The notes below the pieces were generated by a model, which had not been told where the DNA came from, searched no databases, and saw nothing but the letters and a program-made list of their open reading frames with translations. This document shows positions 7,436 to 15,514 of a stretch of DNA of 64,000 nucleotides, piece by piece (position 1 is the first letter of the stretch; each line of letters opens with the position of its first letter). A program made the position numbers and the translations under genes. Source of the stretch: Halochromatium glycolicum (GTDB lineage: Bacteria > Pseudomonadota > Gammaproteobacteria > Chromatiales > Chromatiaceae); contig NZ_NRSJ01000012.1 in assembly GCF_016584085.1 (NCBI RefSeq), positions 1 through 64,000 of the forward strand, read 5' to 3'.

Positions 7436-8647
7436 TCAGGCGAAATGGCTATACCGACCCTCGCCTGCAGACGACTGAGCGCGCACACCGGCCAGGAATG
7501 CGCGGACGGCCTGCTCGGCAGCATCGGCGAGCAGCTCGGTGACGCGCTGCTCGGCCTGATCGAGACTGATCGGGCCCGGACACAGGCTAAAGAGGGCATC
7601 GAGACCGAGTTGGTGCAGCGCCTCGCGCCCAGCGCCGAGACCGCCGGCGATCGCGAAGCAGGCGACGCCATGCTGCTTTGCGCGCGCGGCCACCGCGGCC
7701 GGCGCCTTGCCGTATGCGGTCTGACCGTCGATCTGCCCCTCTGCCGTCAACACCAGATCAGCGCCCGCGAGCGCGGTATCGAATCCGATCAGATCCAGTA
7801 TCACATCGGCTCCCGGCCGCAGCTCGGCGGCACAGAACGCGAGCAGGCCAGCGCCCAGGCCCCCGGCCGCACCGGCGCCAGCTATCGCGCTCGGATCACA
7901 GCCGAGGTCTTCGCGCATCCGCGACGCAAGCCGCTCAAGGCCGGCGTCGAGCTCGGCGACCTGAGCCGGGGTCGCCCCCTTCTGCGGACCGTAGACCCAT
8001 GCTGCACCCCTCGCCCCGGTGAGCGGATTCTCGACATCGCAGACGGCCTGCACCTTGACCCGCTGCAGACGAGGATCACACCCCGAGCAATCGATCTGTG
8101 CGATCTGCCCGACCGCCATACCGACCGGCTCCAGCTCGCACCCGGTCGCGTCGAGGAACCGATAGCCAAGTGCGGCCGCCATGCCGATGCCGCCATCATT
8201 GGTGGCACTCCCGCCAAGACCGACAATCAGGGTTTCGGCGCCGAGCTCGAGCGCATGTCGCATCAGCTCGCCGGTGCCGAAGGTCGTGGTGCGCGCTGGA
8301 TCGCGCTTGCTCGTCGCTAAGAGCGCCAAACCGCTGGCCAGCGCCATCTCGATGATGGCGGTGCGCTGTACCGGCAGCCAGGCGAGGGTCGCTGCGACCG
8401 GGCGCTGAATCGGGTCGGTGACTCGGAAGGTCCGCGGCTCCGCACCCGGCCACTGGAGCGCGATCTCGACAAGGCCGTCGCCGCCGTCGGCGACCGGGAC
8501 CTGGCGAATCTCTGCAGCGGCCGCGACACGCCGGGCACCGGCGGCCAGCGCCGCCGCCGCTGCGCCCGCGGTGCAGCTTCCCTTCAGCGCGTTCGGGGCC
8601 ATCACCAGCGTCAGGGGATGCGATCCCTTTTCCCGAAAAGGCTGCAC
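7436..8647 (-). CDS. Glycerate 2-kinase (GlxK/GarK type)
   Basis: Phosphorylates D-glycerate to 2-phosphoglycerate, linking glyoxylate/photorespiratory carbon to glycolysis. It reads MAPNALKGSCTAGAAA near the start (family APDSFKGSLSA), then VPVADGGDGLVEIAL, FGTGELMRHALELGAE, GLGGSATNDGGIGMAAALG and LTAEGQIDGQTAYGKAP, all hallmark blocks in order. The start is uncertain. The ATG at 8602 would clip the first beta strand; the GTG at 8647 keeps it and leaves a 14-base gap from the CPCC gene upstream. An ATG at 8800 would overlap that gene deeply and is rejected. About 403 residues with the GTG start. Confidence 0.88.
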   Translation of the reverse strand: MQPFREKGSHPLTLVMAPNALKGSCTAGAAAAALAAGARRVAAAAEIRQVPVADGGDGLVEIALQWPGAEPRTFRVTDPIQRPVAATLAWLPVQRTAIIEMALASGLALLATSKRDPARTTTFGTGELMRHALELGAETLIVGLGGSATNDGGIGMAAALGYRFLDATGCELEPVGMAVGQIAQIDCSGCDPRLQRVKVQAVCDVENPLTGARGAAWVYGPQKGATPAQVAELDAGLERLASRMREDLGCDPSAIAGAGAAGGLGAGLLAFCAAELRPGADVILDLIGFDTALAGADLVLTAEGQIDGQTAYGKAPAAVAARAKQHGVACFAIAGGLGAGREALHQLGLDALFSLCPGPISLDQAEQRVTELLADAAEQAVRAFLAGVRAQSSAGEGRYSHFA

Positions 8648-8661
8648 TGACAGTTCGTTGC

Positions 8662-9057
8662 TTAGCTCGCGAGACGTCGCCAATAGGTTCTGCGCCAGTA
8701 GTAGAGGACAGTCGTATCCGGCCATGGATACGAATCGCCATAGCCAACACCGCGCCGCGGCTGTTCGACATTGTCCTGCGCCCGATCCAAGGGCCGCCAT
8801 TCCTGTTCGACCGGCTCACCGTCAACCGGCTTCCGGGTCGCCCCGCGATTACGGCGCTCTGAGGCGCCGTAGTCTTGATAGTTTTGCTGGGCCTCGGCGA
8901 GACTGACGGTGTTGCTGCTGCCGGGCATCTCTGGGAACCGCAGCTGCGAGAGATCGTCCTCCCAGCCGCAGATGGGACAGACCTGATGGGAGCCGGGAAC
9001 CTGATCGTGGACCAGATGGCCGCAGCACGGGCATGGAAATTTCTCGGCGGCGTGCAT
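8662..9057 (-). CDS. Cysteine-rich CPCC-family protein
   Basis: A 131-residue soluble protein with an N-terminal zinc-knuckle-like pair, FPCPCCGHLV and VCPICGWEDD, as in CPCC-domain proteins. The second half is polar and ends with several Trp/Tyr residues. The start at 9057 was chosen because AGGAG sits eight to nine bases upstream; an ATG at 9093 is also in frame but lacks this. It is likely co-transcribed with glycerate kinase, 14 bases downstream. Function unknown; such proteins often occur near TA-like genes, but none is adjacent here. Confidence 0.75.
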   Translation of the reverse strand: MHAAEKFPCPCCGHLVHDQVPGSHQVCPICGWEDDLSQLRFPEMPGSSNTVSLAEAQQNYQDYGASERRNRGATRKPVDGEPVEQEWRPLDRAQDNVEQPRRGVGYGDSYPWPDTTVLYYWRRTYWRRLAS

Positions 9058-9320
9058 CGATGCTGTCTCCTCTGTCGTCGTGTCAAAGGACACCTCGTCT
9101 CGTCACTATAACGACCTGGCCTGAGCCGAAAAACCATCGGCTGCGTCGGTCGATCACAACGGCTGTGTCCGCAGCTTGCCGCCCCGAGATAAACAGCGGC
9201 GAGGCCGAATCGACGCACGCGCCCGAGCGCAACAGCGCAAAAGTCCGGATAATCGCGCTCTTGGAACCGATTCATCAGCGCGTTCGCGTCCAACAGTCCT
9301 GCAATCTGCCCCCAGTCCTT

Positions 9321-12218
9321 ATGTCTGAGCCCGCCTCTGCCTTCGCCGTCGGCCAACGTTGGCTCTCCGAGACCCAGCCCGAGCTCGGCCTGGGTATGGT
9401 CGAGAACGTCGAGCACCGCCGCGTCACGGTACTGTTCCCGGCCACCGGCGAGCGCCGCACCTATGCCGCCGACAATACCCCATTATGGCGCGCCCAGTTG
9501 GCGGCCGGCGAGCTGCTGCGGGATCTCGAGGGGCGCGACCTGACTGTGGTCGACCTGCTCGAGCACAATGGCTTCGTCACCTACCTGGTGCGCGACACCG
9601 CCGGCAACGAGGAGCCCTTACCAGAGACCCGGATTGATCCGACACTCCGCCTCAGCAGGCCGCAGCAGCGCTTGCGCGCCGGCCGCCTCGATACCGACAC
9701 CTGGTTCCGGCTGCGGGTGCAGGCACTCGAGCAGACTGCGCGTTTGGCGACTGCGCCTGCGCGCGGCCTGATCGGCGCCCGCATCAGCCCGATCCCACAT
9801 CAGCTCCATATCGCCGCCGAGGTCGCAGACCGCCATCAACCACGCGTGCTCCTGGCCGATGAGGTCGGCCTTGGCAAGACCATCGAAGCGGGTCTGATCC
9901 TGCACCGTCTCCTGCTGGCCGGGCGGGTGCGCCGGGTGCTGGTGCTGGTGCCCGAGCCGCTGTTGCATCAGTGGCTGGTCGAGCTGCTGCGCCGCTTCAA
10001 TCGCCGCTTCGCATTGTTCGATCGCGAGCGCCTGCGCGGGCGTGGGCAGGCTGCCGACGCGGGTAACCCATTCGAGTCGGAACAGCAGATCCTCTGCAGT
10101 CTGGAGCTGCTGCGCGATGACCCCGGGCTCGCCGAGTCGGCCATGCAAGCCGGTTGGGATCTGCTGATCTGCGATGAGGCGCATCATCTGGAATGGACGC
10201 CCGCTTCGGCCAGCCCCGCTTACGACCTGGTTGCTGGTCTCGCTGCGCAGACCCCCGCAGTGCTGCTGCTGACCGCCACGCCAGAGCAGCTCGGCCGCGC
10301 CGGTCACTTCGGCCGACTGCGGCTGCTGGACCCGGAACGCTTCGGCGATTATCAGGATTTCCTCAACGAGGAGGCGCGCTACGCTCCCGTCGCCGAGCTC
10401 GTGACCCGCCTGCTTGACCCAAGCCCGCTCAATGCAGACGAGCAGCAGCGCCTTGAGGAGCTGGTCGGCCCTCAGGATGGCGGGGGTCCCGACCCGGATT
10501 TGGAAGCAGGCGCCCTCGCAACCGAAGCCCAGTCAAGCAGCGAGGAGGCCGACAATGCGGTCCCACCCGGACGCCAGGCACTGATCGACCGGCTGCTCGA
10601 TCTACAGGGCACCGGCCGGGTGCTGTTCCGCAACACACGCGCTGCGATCAGTGGATTTCCCGAACGCCAGCTCTATCCGGCTGCGCTCGAGCCGAGCGCG
10701 ACAGAGTCGATCGCCGATATAGACCCCCTCGATCCTCAGCGATCGGCGCTGGATGATCCAGATTGGGCCGAGTCCGATCCGCGCGTCGATTGGCTGATCG
10801 AGCAGCTGCGCGCGCTCAGCCCGGCCAAGGCCCTATTGATTGCGGCCGCGGCCGAGACCGTGCTCGATCTCCGGCGCTTCCTGCTCGAGCGCGCCGGCAT
10901 CCATGCGGCCGTCTTCCACGAGGGCATGCCGATCGTCGAGCGCGACCGCGCGGCCGCATTCTTCGCCGATCCGGAGGAAGGCGCCCAGCTGTTGCTATGC
11001 TCCGAGATCGGCAGCGAAGGACGCAACTTCCAGTTTGCGCACCATCTGATCCTGTTCGATCTACCCGAGGACCCCGAGCTGCTGGAGCAGCGCATCGGTC
11101 GGCTCGACCGTATCGGCCAAACCGAAACGGTCGCTATCCACGTCCCCTACCGCACCGGTACCGCGGATGAGGTGCTGTTCCGTTGGTATCACGAGGGTCT
11201 GGATGCGTTCTCGGCACACCAACCGGCCGCTCCGGCCGTCTATTGGGAGCAGCAGGAACGGCTCGGCGAGCTGCTGCTCGACCCGGCGCCGGAGGCCGAC
11301 GAGATCGCGGCGTTGGTCGCTGAGGCCGCTTCGCGACGGGCCGAGCTCGACGCCCAGCTCACCCAGGGGCGCGACCGCCTGCTCGAGCTCAGTTCGCATC
11401 GGCCCGCCGTCGGTCGGGCGCTGGCGGAGGCAATCGATGCGGAGGACCGTGATCCAGCCATCGAGACCTTCTTGACCGGGCTCTGGGATGCGTTCGGCGT
11501 CGAGCGCGAGCCAGGGCCGAGCGGCAGCATCGTCGTCCGCCCTGGCGCCCACATGATGCAAGAGCGCTTCCCCGAGCTGCCCGACGAAGGGCTGACCGCG
11601 ACCTTCAGCCGCACCCATGCGCTGGCCCATGAGGAGCGCCAGTTCCTGACGCGCGAGCATCCGCTGTCGCGTGCGGCACTCGAGCTCGTCACCGGCTCGC
11701 ATCTCGGCACCAGTGCGCTGGTGCTGACCCAAGACCCGCGCTTCCCTTCCAGCGCCGTGCTGCTGGAAGCCGTCTACGTCGCCGAATGCCCGGCCCCGCC
11801 GGTCTTGAACGCCCAGCGCTTTCTGCCGCCGACAGCGCGGCGGATGCTGATCGACGAGCACGGCCAGGAACGCAGCACCGAGATCGACGCTGACGCGCTC
11901 GGCGGCAAGTGTCTGCGCAGCCGGCGCCCATTGGCCAAGGCCCTGCTCGAGGCCAAGCGCAAGATCCTCGATGCGATGGTGACCTTGGCCGAACAGCAGG
12001 CTGCTCGCGAGACAGCCGAGCTGCGCGATCAGGCCGTTGCGCTGATGCGGCGCGAGCTCGACGGCGAGCTGGTCCGACTCGAGACCCTCGCGCAGCGTAA
12101 CCCAGCGGTTCGCAGTGAAGAGATCGAAGCCCTCAAGGCAGAGCGGGATGCGCTGACCGAAGCCCTCGCAAACAGCCGGCTGCGACTCGACGCCCTGCGC
12201 GTCATCGCCTTCGCATAA
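9321..12218 (+). CDS. rapA: RNA polymerase-associated helicase-like protein RapA
   Basis: A 965-residue Swi2/Snf2 ATPase matching the length of E. coli RapA, which recycles stalled RNA polymerase. The N-terminus has the Tudor-like segment beginning FAVGQRWLSETQPELGLGMV. Motif I is LADEVGLGKTIEAG around residue 180-190, and the DEAH box (LLICDEAHHLEW) about 284. LLTATPEQLGR, LCSEIGSEGRNFQFAHHLI and EQRIGRLDRIGQ supply motifs III, V and VI. A low-complexity acidic stretch near residues 390-415 is not expected. Start set by MSEPASAFAVGQRW, the family opening. Cytoplasmic and transcribed alone. Confidence 0.94.
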   Translation: MSEPASAFAVGQRWLSETQPELGLGMVENVEHRRVTVLFPATGERRTYAADNTPLWRAQLAAGELLRDLEGRDLTVVDLLEHNGFVTYLVRDTAGNEEPLPETRIDPTLRLSRPQQRLRAGRLDTDTWFRLRVQALEQTARLATAPARGLIGARISPIPHQLHIAAEVADRHQPRVLLADEVGLGKTIEAGLILHRLLLAGRVRRVLVLVPEPLLHQWLVELLRRFNRRFALFDRERLRGRGQAADAGNPFESEQQILCSLELLRDDPGLAESAMQAGWDLLICDEAHHLEWTPASASPAYDLVAGLAAQTPAVLLLTATPEQLGRAGHFGRLRLLDPERFGDYQDFLNEEARYAPVAELVTRLLDPSPLNADEQQRLEELVGPQDGGGPDPDLEAGALATEAQSSSEEADNAVPPGRQALIDRLLDLQGTGRVLFRNTRAAISGFPERQLYPAALEPSATESIADIDPLDPQRSALDDPDWAESDPRVDWLIEQLRALSPAKALLIAAAAETVLDLRRFLLERAGIHAAVFHEGMPIVERDRAAAFFADPEEGAQLLLCSEIGSEGRNFQFAHHLILFDLPEDPELLEQRIGRLDRIGQTETVAIHVPYRTGTADEVLFRWYHEGLDAFSAHQPAAPAVYWEQQERLGELLLDPAPEADEIAALVAEAASRRAELDAQLTQGRDRLLELSSHRPAVGRALAEAIDAEDRDPAIETFLTGLWDAFGVEREPGPSGSIVVRPGAHMMQERFPELPDEGLTATFSRTHALAHEERQFLTREHPLSRAALELVTGSHLGTSALVLTQDPRFPSSAVLLEAVYVAECPAPPVLNAQRFLPPTARRMLIDEHGQERSTEIDADALGGKCLRSRRPLAKALLEAKRKILDAMVTLAEQQAARETAELRDQAVALMRRELDGELVRLETLAQRNPAVRSEEIEALKAERDALTEALANSRLRLDALRVIAFA

Positions 12219-12417
12219 TGCTGTCCCGATGCGTGGCCGTTGGATGCCGCCTAAGGTCTTGTCGGTACGACCGCGCGAGGAAAGCGAAACGGCGGTTCGA
12301 CCGCGCTCCGGCCGCGCGCCGCAGCCCCGATTGCACGCCGGCCAACAGCGCAATCCAAAGCGAACTCGTCATCCTATTCCAACGAGTTGTCACGCCGCCG
12401 AGAACAGTCAGCGCAGG
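12219..12417. other. Convergent intergenic region, rapA/gspB
   Basis: About 200 bases between two convergent genes. No convincing ORF. It contains AACTCGT...ACGAGTT arms around 12361-12388, a weak 7-bp hairpin, whose right side TTCCAACGAGTTGT also occurs at about 61756. No clear T-tract terminator was seen. Confidence 0.4.
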
Positions 12418-13395
12418 TCAAGGGGACTGGAAGAAGCGATGCTCGTCATAGCGGAAGATTGCGCCATCGGCAACGATCTGCTCGACGATGAATCCGTCCC
12501 GGCTCAGCTCCCCTTCTCGCAGCTTGTTTCCATTCAGGTAGACGAAGCGACGAGTCGGACTCGGATCATAGACATGCACGGTCATCGAGAACGGGGGCAA
12601 CTGTCGCCGCAGCGATGAGCTCAGTGGCGGCGGGCGGCCTGAACTGGCGTCCGAAGTGGCCGCGCGCGAAGCGACCCGATCTTGATCCGCTGCCGTTGCG
12701 TCGTCGCTTTCAGCGGCCGGGCCATCACCGGCTTGGACCGTCCGTTTGAACTGCTCGATCTCGGCGATCAACTCCGGCGGCACCGGCACATGATCCGGCG
12801 CCGGTTGCGCCCGCACAGGGCCTTGTTCCCGGCGCCTGATCGACGAAGACGCCTCAGGGCCGAGCACCGCGCGTCGGAGCTCATCGGCGCCGCGCGGCAA
12901 CCGCTCGCCGGGCTTCGGCGGAGCAGGCACGACCAGCACCTGCGGCTCGACGCTGAGATCATCCGGATCAGTGGCGGCCAGCGGCGAGTCAGTCCCGCTC
13001 GACGCAGGTGCTGACTGCGGACCGGAATCCCCTGCATTGCGAGTTGGTCCAGTCATGCCGCTTGCGCCTGTTCCCGGTTTGGCGCCTGGTTTGGCTGCCG
13101 GTTTGGCTTCCGGCTCGGCGCTAGCGATCATCGCCCCAGCGCCCTGATCACCGGCAGCGGTATCCACATCGCTTACCGCAACTGGATCGGCCGCCGGTTC
13201 CAGCACCGGCGGGCGCAGCGCTGCATAGCTCGCCAACATCACTGCGATGATTGCGAGGCCGAGCGCGACGTAGATCCAAGGCTGGACCCGCGCGGGCTCC
13301 AACGGCTCCTCGAACATCGGCGCCTGAAGCCGCGGCACCTGGCCGAGCTCTCGCTCCTGCTGTGACTTCTTGAGCGCTTCCAGGATATAGGACAT
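12418..13395 (-). CDS. gspB: GspB/ExeB-like type II secretion assembly protein
   Basis: A 325-residue bitopic inner-membrane protein. It opens MSYILEALKKSQQERELGQV, the hallmark N-terminus of GspB/ExeB, followed by one transmembrane helix (about residues 40-60, WIYVALGLAIIAVMLASYAA). A long Pro/Ala/Asp-rich periplasmic linker follows, then a C-terminal domain (PPFSMTVHVYDPSPTRRFVYLN). In characterised systems ExeB works with ExeA to pass the secretin through peptidoglycan. ExeA lies 129 bases upstream on the same strand, so they form an operon. The start is fixed by the conserved opening. Confidence 0.88.
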   Translation of the reverse strand: MSYILEALKKSQQERELGQVPRLQAPMFEEPLEPARVQPWIYVALGLAIIAVMLASYAALRPPVLEPAADPVAVSDVDTAAGDQGAGAMIASAEPEAKPAAKPGAKPGTGASGMTGPTRNAGDSGPQSAPASSGTDSPLAATDPDDLSVEPQVLVVPAPPKPGERLPRGADELRRAVLGPEASSSIRRREQGPVRAQPAPDHVPVPPELIAEIEQFKRTVQAGDGPAAESDDATAADQDRVASRAATSDASSGRPPPLSSSLRRQLPPFSMTVHVYDPSPTRRFVYLNGNKLREGELSRDGFIVEQIVADGAIFRYDEHRFFQSP

Positions 13396-13449
13396 GGTCG
13401 AACGCCCGGCCCAGGTCAGGCGCTTGCGCGGCTCGGGTTCGAGAAGACC

Positions 13450-13500
13450 GGCCTGCTGATTCCCGGTTTTCTGGTTCCCGGCCTTCTGGTTCCCGATCGA
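13450..13500. repeat. 15-bp tandem repeat (about 3 units) between gspA and gspB
   Basis: Three imperfect 15-bp units built on TTCTGGTTCCCGG lie in the 129-base gap between the two secretion genes. On the minus strand they stay in frame with gspB and would read G-N-Q-K-A, G-N-Q-K-T, G-N-Q-Q-A, but an upstream TAG and the lack of an ATG or GTG make translation from there unlikely. Confidence 0.6.
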
Positions 13501-13524
13501 GGGGGTCGCATGAATCGCATGACC

Positions 13525-15435
13525 CTAGCGCCCCTGCGACTGGCTCAAGCGGGGGATCGTGCGATCCGACAAGGCGTTGTTCAGCATCATCAGGGTGCGA
13601 GGCCCGGCGATCCCGTCGGCGACCAAGCCGCGGCCGGCTTGGAATGTGCGCACCGCCTTGCGGAGCCCGTCATCGTAGCTGGGACTGGTCACATCGCTCA
13701 GGACGCCATCGGGTAAGGCAGCCAACTGCTCACGCAGCCAGAGAACCGCCTCGCCAGCGGTGCCAGGTCCGATCAGACGCACGCCGTGGGGCGGCACTCG
13801 CCAGAGCATCAACAGATCGCCAGACCAGCGCTCATCCAGGGTTGCAATGGGTACGCGGCCACTGTTGTCTCCGCGCTTGAGGATCGCAAACTCTTCATCG
13901 AGCGCCGTAATCAGTGCGTAACGCTCTTGGTCTTCGACGACCAACCGCAGTGCAACCGGACGGTCAAAGAGCCGCAGATCGCTCCAGCGCGCTTGAGCGC
14001 GCTCGCAACCGAGGCTGAAATCGGACAGACCGTCACAACCCAATCCCTCCTCGACCTTATACCCCCAGCTGTGCATCAGTGCCGAAACCGGCTCGCCGTC
14101 ATCCAGAGTCAGCTCCGGCAGCTCTGCGACCGCGACCTCGGGAACCCGGGTCGCGACTCGCGCCAATGCGACCCGTGGGGTCGCTTCATCGCGTTCAGTC
14201 GAGCTCGCCGGCGCGGCGTCGTCGGCCTCCCCGCCCTCGGATTCCGCGACGACCCTCCCCGAGCTAAGGGGGGCACCCGCACCTTCGTCGTTAGCACCAG
14301 CCGGAATACCCACCGTGGTCGGCTCCTCAGCTCCAGCGCTCGATACCTTGTCTGCGGTACCCACAGCCATAGCCGCCGACGGGCCGTCCGCATCGTCATT
14401 CGGGACCGGTTTACGACCCGGTTCACTACCGCTCGCAGCCAGGGCTTCGGGTGCTCGTTGTGGCTCCTTCAGTGCTGTCCAAAGCTGGCGTGTCCGATCG
14501 ACCTGCCTCAGCGCTCCATCGACGAAACCATTCGTCCCGAGCCATGCACCGAAGGCCAGCGCAAACACGCCAGCCGCGACGGCCCCAAGCAACTGCGGAC
14601 GCTGGGCCTGCGTCCTTGCCCGGGGCTGGTCGCCGAGCAGCTCCCGAGCCGCACGGCGAACGATGCGTGTCGAGACCAGCATCTGCCGCGTCACGGCGGC
14701 ACCGAGCAGCGCTCGGTCGCAGACCAGATTGATCAGCCGTGGGACCCCCTGAGTGCACCGATTGACCTCGCGTAATGCGGCAGGGGTGAACAATGGCCGC
14801 TCAACGCCGGCGACGGCGAGCCGGTGCTCGACGTAGGCAACGGTCTCGCGCGCCGACAGCGGCGAGAGATGAAACCGCGCCGTGATGCGCTGATTCAACT
14901 GCCGCAGCTCGGGCGTTGCCAGGGTCTCCCTGAGCTCGGGCTGTCCAATCAGGAAGATCTGCAGCAGCTTGTGCTTGGAGGTTTCCAGATTCGTCAGCAA
15001 TCGCACCTGCTCGAGTACGCGCGGACAGAGATTCTGCGCCTCGTCGATCATCAACACCGGGTGACGGCCGCAGGCATGGGCATCGAGCAGGAAACGGTTC
15101 AGACGATCGACCAGCCCCTTGACCGAGTCGTTATCCGCCGGGGTCTCGACACCGAACTCTTGACAGATGGCGTGCATCAGCTCGATCGCTGTCATCGCCG
15201 GATTCAGCACGAGCGCGACGTCGACCTGTTCCGGCGTCTGCTCGAGAAAGGCTCGGCAAATGGTCGTCTTGCCGGTGCCGACCTCGCCGGTGAGCAGCAC
15301 GAAACCGCCGTTCTCGCCAGCACCATAGAGCAGATGCGCGAGCGCTTCACGGTGCTGCTCGCTCAGGAAGAGGTACTGCGGATCAGGCGTGATCGAGAAA
15401 CTGGCTTCGCTCAGACCGAAATAGTTGAGATACAC
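13525..15435 (-). CDS. gspA: ExeA/GspA-like ATPase with peptidoglycan-binding domain
   Basis: About 636 residues. The N-terminal AAA+ part opens VYLNYFGLSEASFSITPDPQ and has Walker A (LLTGEVGTGKTTICR), Walker B (VLMIDEAQNL) and a GQPELRETL block. A transmembrane helix (LLGAVAAGVFALAFGAWLG) follows, then a disordered Glu/Ala-rich periplasmic linker, a middle domain, and a peptidoglycan-binding fold near the end (LRKAVRTFQAGRGLVADGIAGPRTL). This is the ExeA layout: ATP-driven remodelling of the wall for secretin assembly. The GTG start at 15435 (VYLNYFG, family MYL-x-x-FGL) is preferred over the ATG ten codons upstream. Pairs with gspB downstream. Confidence 0.88.
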   Translation of the reverse strand: MYLNYFGLSEASFSITPDPQYLFLSEQHREALAHLLYGAGENGGFVLLTGEVGTGKTTICRAFLEQTPEQVDVALVLNPAMTAIELMHAICQEFGVETPADNDSVKGLVDRLNRFLLDAHACGRHPVLMIDEAQNLCPRVLEQVRLLTNLETSKHKLLQIFLIGQPELRETLATPELRQLNQRITARFHLSPLSARETVAYVEHRLAVAGVERPLFTPAALREVNRCTQGVPRLINLVCDRALLGAAVTRQMLVSTRIVRRAARELLGDQPRARTQAQRPQLLGAVAAGVFALAFGAWLGTNGFVDGALRQVDRTRQLWTALKEPQRAPEALAASGSEPGRKPVPNDDADGPSAAMAVGTADKVSSAGAEEPTTVGIPAGANDEGAGAPLSSGRVVAESEGGEADDAAPASSTERDEATPRVALARVATRVPEVAVAELPELTLDDGEPVSALMHSWGYKVEEGLGCDGLSDFSLGCERAQARWSDLRLFDRPVALRLVVEDQERYALITALDEEFAILKRGDNSGRVPIATLDERWSGDLLMLWRVPPHGVRLIGPGTAGEAVLWLREQLAALPDGVLSDVTSPSYDDGLRKAVRTFQAGRGLVADGIAGPRTLMMLNNALSDRTIPRLSQSQGR

Positions 15436-15514
15436 GATCGAGACCTGCGCAATCGCCCGGCTCAAGGCGCGGGTAATTCGGAAAAGACGGCATCAGCGGA
15501 CCAAGCCATGGAGA

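Noticed and set aside
8196..9416. Leftward ORF crossing the CPCC gene and the rapA start
   Set aside because: It crosses two better-supported genes. Only the part near 9190-9320 (HKDWGQIAGLLDANALMNRF) reads like protein, too short to name.
11061..12353. Long leftward ORF antisense to rapA
   Set aside because: Long open antisense frames are common in GC-rich genes. RapA motifs are all on the plus strand; the antisense text is Gln/Leu/Gly-rich without domain features.
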